A DNA stretch of 44,197 nucleotides from Streptomyces mayonensis (GCF_018982965.1 NZ_JACBYP010000067.1:1-44197), one strand, 5' to 3'. Counted from the stretch's first letter, positions 16,253 to 24,811 are shown. Program-made: numbers and translations. Notes: a model not told the origin generated them from the letters alone.

Positions 16253-16266
16253 CACACGTACGTGTG
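16253..16266. promoter_or_regulatory. Perfect 14-bp palindrome, candidate operator
   Basis: CACACGTACGTGTG is a perfect palindrome 70 bases upstream of the 405-aa gene and about 340 bases from the divergent Nif3 gene. Symmetry without a loop fits a dimeric DNA-binding protein rather than a hairpin. No regulator gene is adjacent and no -35/-10 pair could be set with confidence. Confidence 0.45.
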
Positions 16267-16335
16267 ATGCGGACCGCCGCTGCTCCCCCGCCCGTGCGTG
16301 CGAAAACTAGCTTCGTCGCCGGAGGTGACCGAACG

Positions 16336-17553
16336 ATGACGGCCTGTGCTATCGAGCCTTCGGCGGACCCCGCGAACGACGGGGCCCCGCGGGCGGGCTG
16401 CACCATCACCGCGGGGGGCGCCTACGCCGCGCGTCTCGCCCGGGACGGGGAGGGCGGAGACGCCTGGTACCCAGAGCGCTGGACGCTGGACGGCCCGGAG
16501 CCGTACGCGGTGCCGCTGCCCGTGAACCAGCCCGAGGACCCCGGCACCGAGGTGCAGCCGATGGGGGACGGGCGGGTCCTGGTCCACCGCGTCGCGGCCG
16601 GCCGGCACCACTTCTCGCTGCTGTACCCGACCGGCCCCGGTACCGGCGAGCAGTCGCTCGGCGCGGTCGAGTGCCCGGCGGGCGGCACGGGGCTGCGGCT
16701 GCTGCCGCCGGTACCGGGCGGCGAGCGGGCATACGCCCTCGCCGTCGGCCCGCGCGCGACCGTGCTGTGGCAGATCGCGGGCGGCGCCTTCGGGCCCGAG
16801 CGGGTCGGTGAGGTTCCGGGCCGCTGCTCGGGCGGCGTCTGGCTGGACGGCGCGGGCCGGATGCTCGCGCTGGACCGGGAGACCGGTGGGCGCGTCAAGG
16901 CCGTCGTGGTGGACCTGGAGCGGGAGGGCGAGGTGTCGCCGCTGCTCCAGATCGCCGCCGACAGCGACGACCGGATACTGCTGGCCGACCCCGACAGCGG
17001 GCTGGTACTGGTCCGCTCCGACGCCCCTTCGCCCGGGCGGGAACGGATCGGCTGGGGGGTCCTGGGCAGCACGCTGCCGGTGCGTTTCCCGGAGTGCCTG
17101 GTGCTGCCGGACTGTACGGTGACGCCCTTCGCGATCCAGCCGGGGCAGGCGTTGACGCCGGAGCGCTGTGCGGTGGCGCTGCGCGTCGACGGCGCGTTCG
17201 GGAGCTGGGTCGCGGTGTGGCGGCCCGCGGAGCGCGAGGTGCGTCATCTACCGGCGCCCGACGGGTGGTTGACGGGCGCCGGGCTGTGGACGGCGGACGG
17301 GGAGCTGCGGCTGCCCTGCTCCACCCCGCGGCTGCCGTGCGGCCTCGCGCGGCTGCGGGCACCCGGTGCCGCGGGCGACGAGAAGGCGGCGGATGACGCG
17401 GAGCATCCGGCTCCCGGCGGGTCCGGGATCTCGGGGAACTCCGGGGACTCCGGGGACTCCGGGAAAGCGGATGTGTCGGGTGCTTCGGCGTCCGCTCCGC
17501 CGCGTCCCGTGCCGCTGCAACAGGCTCCGCTGGCGCGGCTTGTAACGAACTAG
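16336..17553 (+). CDS. Conserved-looking protein of unknown function, beta-propeller-like
   Basis: The 405-aa protein begins at an ATG preceded by a full GGAGGTGA 7 bases upstream, so the start is secure and the long in-frame extension from the repeat tract is rejected. Repeating short beta-strand segments with Gly/Asp turns (GGVWLDGAGRMLALDRETGG, DSDDRILLADPDSGLVLV) suggest a beta-propeller-type fold. No signal peptide or membrane helix is visible. The C-terminal 55 residues are disordered and contain SGNSGDSGDSG, encoded by a 9-base tandem repeat of GGGGACTCC. It is probably cytoplasmic. No enzyme family is recognised. Confidence 0.75.
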   Translation: MTACAIEPSADPANDGAPRAGCTITAGGAYAARLARDGEGGDAWYPERWTLDGPEPYAVPLPVNQPEDPGTEVQPMGDGRVLVHRVAAGRHHFSLLYPTGPGTGEQSLGAVECPAGGTGLRLLPPVPGGERAYALAVGPRATVLWQIAGGAFGPERVGEVPGRCSGGVWLDGAGRMLALDRETGGRVKAVVVDLEREGEVSPLLQIAADSDDRILLADPDSGLVLVRSDAPSPGRERIGWGVLGSTLPVRFPECLVLPDCTVTPFAIQPGQALTPERCAVALRVDGAFGSWVAVWRPAEREVRHLPAPDGWLTGAGLWTADGELRLPCSTPRLPCGLARLRAPGAAGDEKAADDAEHPAPGGSGISGNSGDSGDSGKADVSGASASAPPRPVPLQQAPLARLVTN

Positions 17554-17650
17554 TGCCGGTTGGCGTGGTCGCCTGGATCCGGGCCGTGGTGGGCCGGTTA
17601 GACTCACCCGGCTGTAGGAAAGATCATGTTGACGGGGTGAATTCCTTCCG

Positions 17651-17818
17651 ATGAACGACGCCAGCACGACCCAGCCGATCCAGGCCGACGGTGCCGACGT
17701 TCCCGAGACCGACGCCGGCCACGGCAAGCACCGTGGGCCGGTCTCCAGCCAGGAGCACGTGGCGACTCCGCAGGGCCGCCACCGCAAGCCGGCGGAGGAG
17801 TCCGAAGCGGCCGCCTGA
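17651..17818 (+). CDS. Small hydrophilic protein, 55 aa
   Basis: A short reading frame begins ATGAACGACGCC and encodes a charged, His/Lys/Glu-rich peptide (GHGKHRGPVSSQEHVATPQG in its middle). It has no hydrophobic segment and is probably disordered. GGGGTGA lies about 10 bases upstream and a TAGACT -10-like box is at 17599-17604, 47 bases before the start. Third-position G+C bias is consistent with real coding. Function is unknown. It is followed by a tandem repeat and a terminator-like hairpin. Confidence 0.55.
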   Translation: MNDASTTQPIQADGADVPETDAGHGKHRGPVSSQEHVATPQGRHRKPAEESEAAA

Positions 17819-17824
17819 CGACAC

Positions 17825-17871
17825 GTACGAAGTACCGAGTACGTAGTACCGAGTACGAAGTACGAAGTACG
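17825..17871. repeat. Short tandem repeat of about 10-bp period (GTACGAAGTAC family)
   Basis: Just after the small gene, overlapping copies of GTACGAAGTAC and AGTACCGAGTACG run for about 47 bases. The palindromic GTAC core recurs every 5 to 10 bases. It is non-coding and lies between the small gene and a terminator-like hairpin. Similar short repeats occur at 19108 and 25414. Confidence 0.7.
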
Positions 17872-17923
17872 TCGAAGCAGGTCCAGCCGGGACAAGGCAC
17901 AGAAACACCGAAGCAAGCGGCTC

Positions 17924-17957
17924 CGGCCCCGTTCGTCGCATCCGGCGAGCGGGGCCG
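17924..17957. terminator. Hairpin terminator between convergent genes
   Basis: CGGCCCCG and CGGGGCCG form an 8-bp perfect stem around an 18-base loop in the gap between the plus-strand small gene and the minus-strand MaoC gene. The right side is followed by TTGTCGT. Location between convergent transcription units supports a bidirectional terminator. Confidence 0.55.
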
Positions 17958-17963
17958 TTGTCG

Positions 17964-18893
17964 TCACCGGAGCCGGACGACCGTGTCGGCGAGGACCGGG
18001 GCGTCGTCCCGGTCGACCGCGCCGACGGCCACCCGCACCGTGTCCGCCTCCGCCTCCGCGTTCCCCGCCGCCTCCTGCTCCGTCTCCCGCTCCGCCGGAC
18101 TGTCCCCGGGTGCCACGGCCTTCCACATCCGTACGCGCAGTGTCTCCCCCGGGTACGCCACCCCCGCGAACCGCGTGCGGTACTCGCGCACCCGGGTCAC
18201 GTCACCGCCCAGCAGCGTGTCGACGACCGCCTTGAGCGTGACTCCGTAGGTGCACAGCCCGTGCAGGACCGGCCGGTCGAACCCCGCGCGCGCCGCGAAC
18301 TCCGGGTCGGCGTGCAGGGGGTTCCAGTCGCCGGAGAGCCGGTACAGCAGGGCCTGGTCCTCGCGCAGGGACCGCTCGGCCACGTGGTCCGGCACGGCGG
18401 CGGGCGGCGGCGACGGACGCCCGGAAGGGCCGCGCTCGCCTCCCCAGCCGCCTTCTCCCCGTACGAAGACCTCGGCCTCGTCGGTCCACAGCGGGCCGTC
18501 CGCGTCGGTCACTTCGGTGCGCAGGACGAGGACGGCCGCCGTGCCCTTGTCGTGGACGGCGACGACGCGCGAGGCGGCACGCGCCCGGCCCCGCACCGGG
18601 ACCGGGCGGTGCGTCCGCAGGTACTGCCCGGCGTGCAGGACGCGGGCGAGATCCACTTCGACCCCCGGTGCGGACAGGGCCTCGATCACGCCCGGGGACC
18701 CGCCGCCCGCCACCGTCGCGAAGCTCGGCAGCACGCGCAGCCTGGACTCCAGGGTGTAGCGCAGTTCGCGGGGGTCGGTCGCGGGCCGGCCCGCGCCGAT
18801 GCCCAAGTGGTAGAGCTGGACGTCCTTGTGGTCCCAGGCGATCTCGCGGACGCGGGGCGCGGCGGCGAGCGCCCGGGCTGCGTCGATGGGCAT
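17964..18893 (-). CDS. MaoC-like (R)-specific enoyl-CoA hydratase
   Basis: The 309-aa protein is a double-hotdog hydratase. The N-terminal half (about residues 1-150) is a degenerate hotdog beginning DAARALAAAPRVREIAW. The C-terminal half carries the hydratase-2 motif YRLSGDWNPLHADPEFA with the catalytic Asp and His, followed by RPVLHGLCTYG. It would hydrate trans-2-enoyl-CoA esters in fatty-acid or PHA-type metabolism. Start 18893 has GGAGGGAGGAG about 10 bases upstream. A Pro/Gly linker separates the halves. No partner dehydrogenase is adjacent. Transcription diverges from the sensor kinase. Confidence 0.88.
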   Translation of the reverse strand: MPIDAARALAAAPRVREIAWDHKDVQLYHLGIGAGRPATDPRELRYTLESRLRVLPSFATVAGGGSPGVIEALSAPGVEVDLARVLHAGQYLRTHRPVPVRGRARAASRVVAVHDKGTAAVLVLRTEVTDADGPLWTDEAEVFVRGEGGWGGERGPSGRPSPPPAAVPDHVAERSLREDQALLYRLSGDWNPLHADPEFAARAGFDRPVLHGLCTYGVTLKAVVDTLLGGDVTRVREYRTRFAGVAYPGETLRVRMWKAVAPGDSPAERETEQEAAGNAEAEADTVRVAVGAVDRDDAPVLADTVVRLR

Positions 18894-19107
18894 GTTCGTC
18901 CTGCTCCTCCCTCCGCCCCACGGCGACGATCACGAACAGCCCGACCGTACGCGATGCCCGCCCGAACAGAGCCCGCCCGGGACATTTGTCCTCCCCGACT
19001 CCGGACAACCGGCTCTGCCGCCCGCCCCGCCCGCTCCGTAGCGTCGCTGGTGTCCGTGGTGCCCATGCGGGGTGTTGCCCCCGGGACGGACACTTCACGG
19101 AGACGGA

Positions 19108-19142
19108 AGAGGACAGAGGACAGAGGACAGAGGACAGAGGAC
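19108..19142. repeat. Heptanucleotide tandem repeat AGAGGAC x5
   Basis: Five perfect copies of the 7-mer AGAGGAC lie directly upstream of the histidine kinase ATG (19159), in the untranslated leader. Each unit contains a Shine-Dalgarno-like GAGGA. Copy number changes by slippage would move the number and distance of ribosome binding elements. If translation began upstream at 19072, they would change the reading frame. Confidence 0.9.
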
Positions 19143-19158
19143 AAGGGGGCCGACGGTC

Positions 19159-20409
19159 ATGACCAGGACCCGGGGGCGACTGCGCAGGATCTCGTGCCGG
19201 CTGGACGCGTGGCGGCTGGCGCGCGAGGCCGAACCGGACCAGGCCGGCGGGCGGCCGGAGCGGATGGGGCCGCCGCCCACCGGCTTCACGCTGCTGCCGT
19301 GGCTGCTGATGGGCCTGGGCAGTGTCGCCAACATGGTCCAGGGGCACACGTCCAACCCCTGGATCGGCGGGGCGGGGCTGCTCGTCTTCAACTCCCTCTA
19401 CATCCACGTCGCCTTCCGCTCCTTCGACAAGGAGCTGCGCGAGTCGCTGTCCACCCGGCTGTCGCTGGCCGCCATGACGCTGGTGACCTGCGGTCTCGCG
19501 CTGGCGTACGGCGGCAGCTGGCTGCTGTTCTTCCCACTGCTCGGCCTGGCCGCGGGCGCGGCGCTGCGCGGCCGGTGGCTGGGCCGGTGGGGCTGGTCGC
19601 TGGCGGCCGTGGCGGGGGTGGTGGCGGGCCTGAAGGACGGCTGGACGGGGCTGAACATCGCCTACGGGACGTTCCTGTCGACGATGGTGACGGCCGCGAT
19701 CCTGAGCCTGTCCGACGCCGTACGGCAACTGCGCGCGGCCCGTGAGGAGCTGGCCACGCGGGCGGTCGCGGAGGAGCGGCTGCGGTTCTCCCGGGACCTG
19801 CACGACCTGCTGGGGCACACCCTGTCGGTGATCGTGGTCAAGTCGGAGGCCGCGCGTCGGCTGGCACCCCGCGACCTGGACGCCGCCCTGACCCAGGTCG
19901 GCGACGTCGAGTCGATCGGCCGCCAGGCGCTGACCGAGGTCCGCGAGGCGGTCACCGGCTACCGGCAGGGCAGCCTCGACACCGAGCTGGAGCGGGTCCG
20001 TTCGGTGCTCACCGCGGCGGACGTCGACCCGGTCGTACGCCGCTCGGGCCCGCCGCTGCCGCCGCAGACCGAGGCACTTCTGGGGTGGGTGGTGCGGGAG
20101 GCGGTCACCAACGTGGTACGGCACAGCGGGGCGAGCCGGTGCGAGATCGCGGTCGCGGGCGGTGCCGAGCGGGTGCGGCTGACGGTCACGGACAACGGCA
20201 CGGGCGGGGACGGTACCGTGCGCGGCACGGGCACCGGGCTGACCGGTCTGACGGAGCGACTCGCCACGGCGGGCGGCTCGCTCACCGCGGGGGTGCAGCC
20301 GCGGGGCGGTTTCTCGGTGACGGCGGAACTACCGGTGCGGACGGCGACGGCGGCGGACGAGGAGGAACCGGTCCCGCTTCGCGCTTCCGCCGTGGCAGCC
20401 GGCCCCTAA
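19159..20409 (+). CDS. Sensor histidine kinase, NarL/DesK type
   Basis: The 416-aa kinase has about five to six N-terminal membrane helices (residues about 40-185, for example FTLLPWLLMGLGSVANMVQG). A HisKA_3 dimerisation motif RDLHDLLGHTLSVIVV follows, with the phospho-accepting His at about residue 215. The HATPase domain contains VREAVTNVVRHSGAS (N box) and VTDNGTGG...GTGLTGLTERL (G boxes). ATG 19159 was chosen because the hydrophilic start fits the family; an upstream frame from 19072 would run through the heptamer repeat. It autophosphorylates and passes phosphate to the response regulator 9 bases downstream. The stimulus is unknown, probably sensed in the membrane. Confidence 0.92.
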   Translation: MTRTRGRLRRISCRLDAWRLAREAEPDQAGGRPERMGPPPTGFTLLPWLLMGLGSVANMVQGHTSNPWIGGAGLLVFNSLYIHVAFRSFDKELRESLSTRLSLAAMTLVTCGLALAYGGSWLLFFPLLGLAAGAALRGRWLGRWGWSLAAVAGVVAGLKDGWTGLNIAYGTFLSTMVTAAILSLSDAVRQLRAAREELATRAVAEERLRFSRDLHDLLGHTLSVIVVKSEAARRLAPRDLDAALTQVGDVESIGRQALTEVREAVTGYRQGSLDTELERVRSVLTAADVDPVVRRSGPPLPPQTEALLGWVVREAVTNVVRHSGASRCEIAVAGGAERVRLTVTDNGTGGDGTVRGTGTGLTGLTERLATAGGSLTAGVQPRGGFSVTAELPVRTATAADEEEPVPLRASAVAAGP

Positions 20410-20418
20410 CCTTGCCGT

Positions 20419-21054
20419 GTGACGGACGAGAAGACCTCCCGCCCCGGCCCCATCCGTGTGCTGCTCGCCGAGGACCAGGGCATGATGCGCGGCGCGCTCG
20501 CGCTGCTGCTGGGGATGGAGACGGACATCGAGGTGGTCGCACAGGTCGCGGCCGGGGACGAGATCGTCGGGGCCGCGCTCGCGCACCGTCCGGACGTCGC
20601 GCTCCTCGACATCGAACTGCCGGGCATGAGCGGCCTGGACGCCGCCGCGGAGCTGCGGGAGCGGGTGCCCGGCTGCCGGGTGCTGATCCTGACCACGTTC
20701 GGCCGCCCCGGGTACCTGAGGCGGGCCATGGAGGCGGGCGCCGCCGGTTTCCTGGTGAAGGACGGGCCGGTGGAGGAGCTGGCCGGTGCCGTCCGCCGGG
20801 TACTGGGCGGCGAGACGGTCGTCGACCCGGCGCTCGCCGCCGCCGCGCTGAGCGCGGGACCGAGTCCGCTCACCGCCCGGGAGTGCGACGTACTGCGGGC
20901 CTCGGCGGACGGCGCTACGGTCGCGGACGTCGCCGCGGCGCTGCACCTGTCCGAGTCGACGGTCCGCAACTACCTCTCCGCGGCCATCGGCAAGACCGCC
21001 ACCCGCAACCGCACGGAGGCGCTGCGCGAGGCCCGCCGCCAGGGCTGGCTGTGA
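20419..21054 (+). CDS. LuxR/NarL-family response regulator
   Basis: The 211-aa regulator has a receiver domain (residues about 12-125) with the acidic pair in LLAEDQG, phospho-acceptor Asp64 in VALLDIELPGMSG, the conserved Thr in ILTTFG and Lys in FLVKDGP. A C-terminal LuxR-type helix-turn-helix follows (LTARECDVLRASADG through LHLSESTVRNYLSAAIGKT). It is the cognate partner of the kinase just upstream. The GTG start is only 9 bases past the kinase stop. TAACCT lies about 6 bases before it and may provide an extra leaderless start. Confidence 0.93.
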   Translation: MTDEKTSRPGPIRVLLAEDQGMMRGALALLLGMETDIEVVAQVAAGDEIVGAALAHRPDVALLDIELPGMSGLDAAAELRERVPGCRVLILTTFGRPGYLRRAMEAGAAGFLVKDGPVEELAGAVRRVLGGETVVDPALAAAALSAGPSPLTARECDVLRASADGATVADVAAALHLSESTVRNYLSAAIGKTATRNRTEALREARRQGWL

Positions 21055-21088
21055 AGCGAACCGGAACGCCCGTCGCGAGGCCGCTCCC

Positions 21089-22546
21089 CTACCCCCGCTG
21101 CACCGCCTCCCCGCTCGGCTTCCCCGACGGCAGCCACGCCCACATCATGAGCGCCGCGGCGGCCAGGACCACCGCCCCCGTACGGAACACCAGCGCGTAG
21201 CCGTCCGTCAGGGCGCCCGGCCCGGCGCCCTCTCCCCCGGCGCGGGCCGCCGCGATCGTCGACATCACCGCGAGCCCCAGCGAACCGCCCATCGTCCGGG
21301 AGGTGTTGATCAGCCCGGAGACCAGCCCGGCGTCCCCGGGCGCCGCGCCGGAGGTGGCCAGCGAGGCCAGTGGAGTCGCCGCCGTCCCCGCTCCCAGCAT
21401 CATCAGCACGCCGGGGATCATGATCGCGGTCAGATAGCTCCCGTCCGCGGTCATCGTCGACTGCCAGCCGAAGCCGACGGCCGCGACGACCGTGCCGAGG
21501 ACGGCCACGTTCCGCGCTCCGACCACCGGCATGAACCGCGGGGCCGCCTTCGAGCCGAGGATCACCGCGAGGGAGCTGGGCACCAGGGCCAGCCCGGCCT
21601 CCAGCGGGGAGTAGCCCAGCACGTTCTGCGCGTACAGGGTCATGAAGAACCACATCGAGAACATCGACGAACCGGACACCAGCATCGCCACGTTCGCCGA
21701 CGCCACCGACCGCAGCCGCAGCAGCCCGAGCGGCATCAGCGGCGCCTTCGTCCGGGTCTCGACGACGAGGAACAGGGCCAGCAGCGCGAGCCCGGCCGCC
21801 AGCGGCAGCAGCGCCGCGGCCGCCGTCCAGCCCTCGGACTCGGTCTGCGAGATGCCGTACGCGAGGGTGGCGAGGCCGGCGGTCACCAGGACCGCGCCCG
21901 GCAGGTCCAGGCGGCGCCGCTCGCCGCCCCGGCCCTCGGTCAGCCACAGCACGGAGCCGATCAGCACCACCGCGCCGATCGGCACGTTGATCAGCAGCAC
22001 CCAGCGCCAGGACAGCCCGTCCACCAGGACTCCGCCCACCAGACCGCCCGCGGCACCGCCGCCCGCGCCGACCGCGGTCCAGGTCGCGATCGCCCGGGCG
22101 CGCGCCGCGCCCTCAGGCACGGCGGCGGTGAGGATCGTCAGCGTGGAGGGCGCGAGCACTGCCGCGCCCAGGCCCTGCGCGGCCCGTGCCAGCAGCAGTT
22201 GCCAGCCCTCCTGGGCGAGGCCGCCGCCGAGCGAGGCCAGGGTGAACACCGCGAGCCCGACCAGGAACATCCGCTTGCGTCCGTACAGGTCGCCGGCCCG
22301 GCCGCCGAGCAGCATGAACCCGGCGAAGGCGATGGCGTATGCGTTGACCACCCACTGCAAACCCTGCGCGCTCAGTCCGAGGTCGGTCCGCATCGACGGC
22401 AGGGCGACGTTGACGACGGAGACGTCGAGCACGACGAGGAACTGTCCCGCGCAGGCGAGGGCCACGACGAGCCAGGTGGGCGGCGTACGGCGCGGGGATA
22501 TTCGGGGGCCGGCGGAGGTACCGGTGGCTTCCAGCATGAACGTCAT
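21089..22546 (-). CDS. MFS transporter, DHA2 drug:H+ antiporter family
   Basis: The 485-aa protein has 14 predicted helices. It carries the DHA2 hallmark LDVSVVNVALPSM in helix 1, motif A GGRAGDLYGRKR, and a motif C-like GAGGGAAGGLVGGVLVDGLS in helix 5. It is probably an EmrB/QacA-type exporter of hydrophobic drugs. Two close ATGs (22546, 22537) are possible and neither has a strong ribosome binding site. The gene converges on the response regulator gene with a 34-base gap, and it diverges from a second MFS gene. No dedicated regulator sits beside it. Confidence 0.9.
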   Translation of the reverse strand: MTFMLEATGTSAGPRISPRRTPPTWLVVALACAGQFLVVLDVSVVNVALPSMRTDLGLSAQGLQWVVNAYAIAFAGFMLLGGRAGDLYGRKRMFLVGLAVFTLASLGGGLAQEGWQLLLARAAQGLGAAVLAPSTLTILTAAVPEGAARARAIATWTAVGAGGGAAGGLVGGVLVDGLSWRWVLLINVPIGAVVLIGSVLWLTEGRGGERRRLDLPGAVLVTAGLATLAYGISQTESEGWTAAAALLPLAAGLALLALFLVVETRTKAPLMPLGLLRLRSVASANVAMLVSGSSMFSMWFFMTLYAQNVLGYSPLEAGLALVPSSLAVILGSKAAPRFMPVVGARNVAVLGTVVAAVGFGWQSTMTADGSYLTAIMIPGVLMMLGAGTAATPLASLATSGAAPGDAGLVSGLINTSRTMGGSLGLAVMSTIAAARAGGEGAGPGALTDGYALVFRTGAVVLAAAALMMWAWLPSGKPSGEAVQRG

Positions 22547-22870
22547 GGTCTCAACCCGGAAGCGCCCCTTGCATCGGTATTTCGACCCCGGGCGGTACTA
22601 GGTCCGAGGGCCTACGGCCACGGGCAGGCCACGACCAGGGACAGTGACAGGCCATGGGCACGGCCATGGGCACGGGCGCGGCCACGGGTGACCCGGCGGA
22701 AAAGGCGGCATTGCGGGGTCACCAAGAGAAGGTCAAGAATTCGTTAGGGACTCGAAGCATCGGAATAGTTGCCCGGGCACACGAGGTTCCCCCTGCACAC
22801 GTCCCGCCCACGCACGCATGCGCCGACCCCGCACGCGTCTCGACGACTCCTGGCCTGGAGGCCCCGCCAC
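22547..22870. other. 324-base divergent intergenic region
   Basis: This gap between two divergent transporter genes holds no convincing gene. It contains a degenerate repeat of GGCCATGGGCACGG-type units at about 22618-22690. An A+T-richer stretch at about 22733-22775 (GAATTCGTTAGGG, GGAATAGTTGCC) is the likeliest promoter area for the right-hand gene. GGAG at 22857-22860 is its probable ribosome binding site. No clear inverted-repeat operator is visible. Confidence 0.5.
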
Positions 22871-24634
22871 ATGTCCCACACGACGACCGACGAGCCCGTG
22901 CGAAAGGCGAGCGGGGCCACCGTGCCCGTACTCGCCTTCGCGGGCATCGCCGTCGCGGTGATGCAGACCCTGCTCGTTCCCGTCATCAAGGACCTGCCCC
23001 AACTTCTGGACACCACACCCAGCAACGCCACCTGGGTCATGACCTCCACGCTCCTGTCCGGAGCCGTGGCCACGCCCATCATGGGCCGGCTCGGCGACCT
23101 CTTCGGCAAGCGCCGCATGCTGATCGTCAGCCTGTCGGTGATGGTGGTCGGCGCGCTGATCAGCGCGTTCAGCGACGCCCTGCTCCCGGTGATCGTCGGC
23201 CGTACGCTCCAGGGCTTCGCGATGGGCGCGATACCCCTCGGCATCGGCCTGATGCGCGACATGCTGCCCCGCGAGCGGCTCGGCTCGGCGATGGCGCTGA
23301 TGAGTTCCTCGATCGGCGTCGGCGGTGGTCTGGCGCTGCCCGCCGCGGCCCTGGTCGCCCAGCACACCGACTGGCACGCCCTGTTCTACGGCGCCGCCGG
23401 CCTCGGCCTCCTCGCCATCGCCCTGACGCTGCTGGTCGTACCGGAGTCCCCGCTGCGCGCCAAGGGGTCCTTCGACCTGCCCGGCGCCCTGGGCCTCGCC
23501 GCCGGACTGGTCCTCTTCCTCCTGCCGATCACCAAGGGCAGCGACTGGGGCTGGTCCTCGGGCACCACCCTCGGCCTGTTCGCCGCCGCCGCGGTGGTCC
23601 TGCTGCTGTGGGGGCTGATGGAGCTGCGCGTCGCGGCCCCGCTGGTCGACCTGCGCACCACGGCCCGCCGCGAGGTCCTGCTCACCAACCTCGCCTCGAT
23701 CATGGTCGGCGTCTCGTTCTACGTCATCTCCCTCGTCCTGCCGCAGCTGCTGCAGCTGCCCTCGGAGACCGGTTACGGGCTCGGCCAGTCGATGGTCGTC
23801 GCGGGTCTGTGCGTGGCCCCGCTGGGCCTGACGATGATGTTCACGGCTCCGGTGTACGCCCGCCTGTCCGCCCGCTACGGCCCCCGCACCACCCTCATCA
23901 TCGGCCTGCTGATCATCGGGGTCGGGTACGGCGGCGGCCTCGGCCTGATGAGCGCCGCCTGGCAGACCATCGTCACCTCCGTGCTGATCGGCGCCGGCAT
24001 CGGCCTCGCCTACTCCTCGCTGCCCGCGCTGATCATCGGCGCGGTCCCGGCCTCGGAGACGGGCGCGGCCAACGGCCTCAACACCCTGATGCGGTCCATC
24101 GGTACGTCGGTGTCCAGCGCCGTCATCGGCATGGTGCTCGCCGACACGGCGACCGACGTCGGCGGCGTCGCCCTCCCCACCATGCAGGGCTTCCGCGTCT
24201 CCTTCCTGATCGCGGCCGCCGCGGTCGCGATCGGTCTGGCGCTGGCCTTCTTCCTCCCCCGCCGCACCCCGGCGGCCGGGGTCACGCAGCTGCGGGCGAG
24301 CAGCGAGGAGGAGGCGAACCTGGTCCGTGCCGAGCAGGCGCTCGTCGGGGCCGGGGAGGAGCAGCCCCACGGCTTCCGCGGCCGGGTGCTGGCCGCCGAC
24401 GGCGTTCCCGTGGCCCGCGCGAAGGTCACGCTGATCGACCGGCACGGACGGCAGGCGGGCGCGACCCTCTCCGCGGGCGACGGCAGCTACGCCCTCGCGG
24501 TGCCCGCCCGGGGCCCGTACGTCCTGGCCGCCCGCGCCGCCGGTCACGGCCCGCTCGCCCACTCGGCGACCCACGGCGGCGACCGCCCCGTCGACCTGGA
24601 CCTGTCCCTGCCGGGCGAGACGGTCCCGGCCTGA
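22871..24634 (+). CDS. MFS transporter with C-terminal carboxypeptidase-regulatory-like domain
   Basis: The 587-aa protein couples a 14-helix MFS exporter (about residues 15-480) to a soluble tail. Motif A is MGRLGDLFGKRR. The tail (about 505-587) reads FRGRVLAADGVPVARAKVTLID and DGSYALAVPARGPYVLAARAAGH, the transthyretin-like beta-sandwich called CarboxypepD_reg. A charged linker (SSEEEANLVRAEQAL) joins them. The start is ATG 22871 with GGAG 10 bases upstream; the 34-residue in-frame extension looks non-coding. It resembles the exporter at 3496-4950 in the first helices. The tail may bind sugars, peptides or a partner protein; which side of the membrane it faces is uncertain. Confidence 0.9.
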   Translation: MSHTTTDEPVRKASGATVPVLAFAGIAVAVMQTLLVPVIKDLPQLLDTTPSNATWVMTSTLLSGAVATPIMGRLGDLFGKRRMLIVSLSVMVVGALISAFSDALLPVIVGRTLQGFAMGAIPLGIGLMRDMLPRERLGSAMALMSSSIGVGGGLALPAAALVAQHTDWHALFYGAAGLGLLAIALTLLVVPESPLRAKGSFDLPGALGLAAGLVLFLLPITKGSDWGWSSGTTLGLFAAAAVVLLLWGLMELRVAAPLVDLRTTARREVLLTNLASIMVGVSFYVISLVLPQLLQLPSETGYGLGQSMVVAGLCVAPLGLTMMFTAPVYARLSARYGPRTTLIIGLLIIGVGYGGGLGLMSAAWQTIVTSVLIGAGIGLAYSSLPALIIGAVPASETGAANGLNTLMRSIGTSVSSAVIGMVLADTATDVGGVALPTMQGFRVSFLIAAAAVAIGLALAFFLPRRTPAAGVTQLRASSEEEANLVRAEQALVGAGEEQPHGFRGRVLAADGVPVARAKVTLIDRHGRQAGATLSAGDGSYALAVPARGPYVLAARAAGHGPLAHSATHGGDRPVDLDLSLPGETVPA

Positions 24635-24695
24635 GCCGACCTCCCGGACTCCGGCCGGCCCTCGGGCCCCGACCCGCAGGCGGCCCCGGCCGGTC

Positions 24696-24733
24696 CCGCA
24701 CCCCCTGCCGCAGCGCGCGGCGGGGGGGTGCGG
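24696..24733 (+). terminator. Rho-independent-like hairpin after MFS gene
   Basis: CCGCACCCCCTGCCGC and GCGGCGGGGGGGTGCGG pair over about 15 bp around a short AGCGC loop, 61 bases after the transporter stop. There is no T-tract, as is usual in Streptomyces. The next gene begins about 78 bases further on. Confidence 0.65.
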
Positions 24734-24811
24734 CAACATGGGGCCGCCAGCCCGCCCAGCCGTCGACCGAGGCTCAGACGCCCGTACGTCGACCGAGGCA
24801 CAGGAACACAG

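Noticed and set aside
15919..16335. In-frame extension of the 405-aa protein to 15919
   Set aside because: It is translated low-complexity repeat; ATG 16336 has a full GGAGGTGA ribosome site.
17825..19142. Short direct repeats considered as a CRISPR array
   Set aside because: Units are 7 to 11 bases with no spacers and no cas genes; they are simple tandem repeats.
18202..20124. 640-aa minus-strand open frame opposite the kinase and MaoC genes
   Set aside because: Antisense shadow; the opposite strand has a complete histidine kinase with all boxes.
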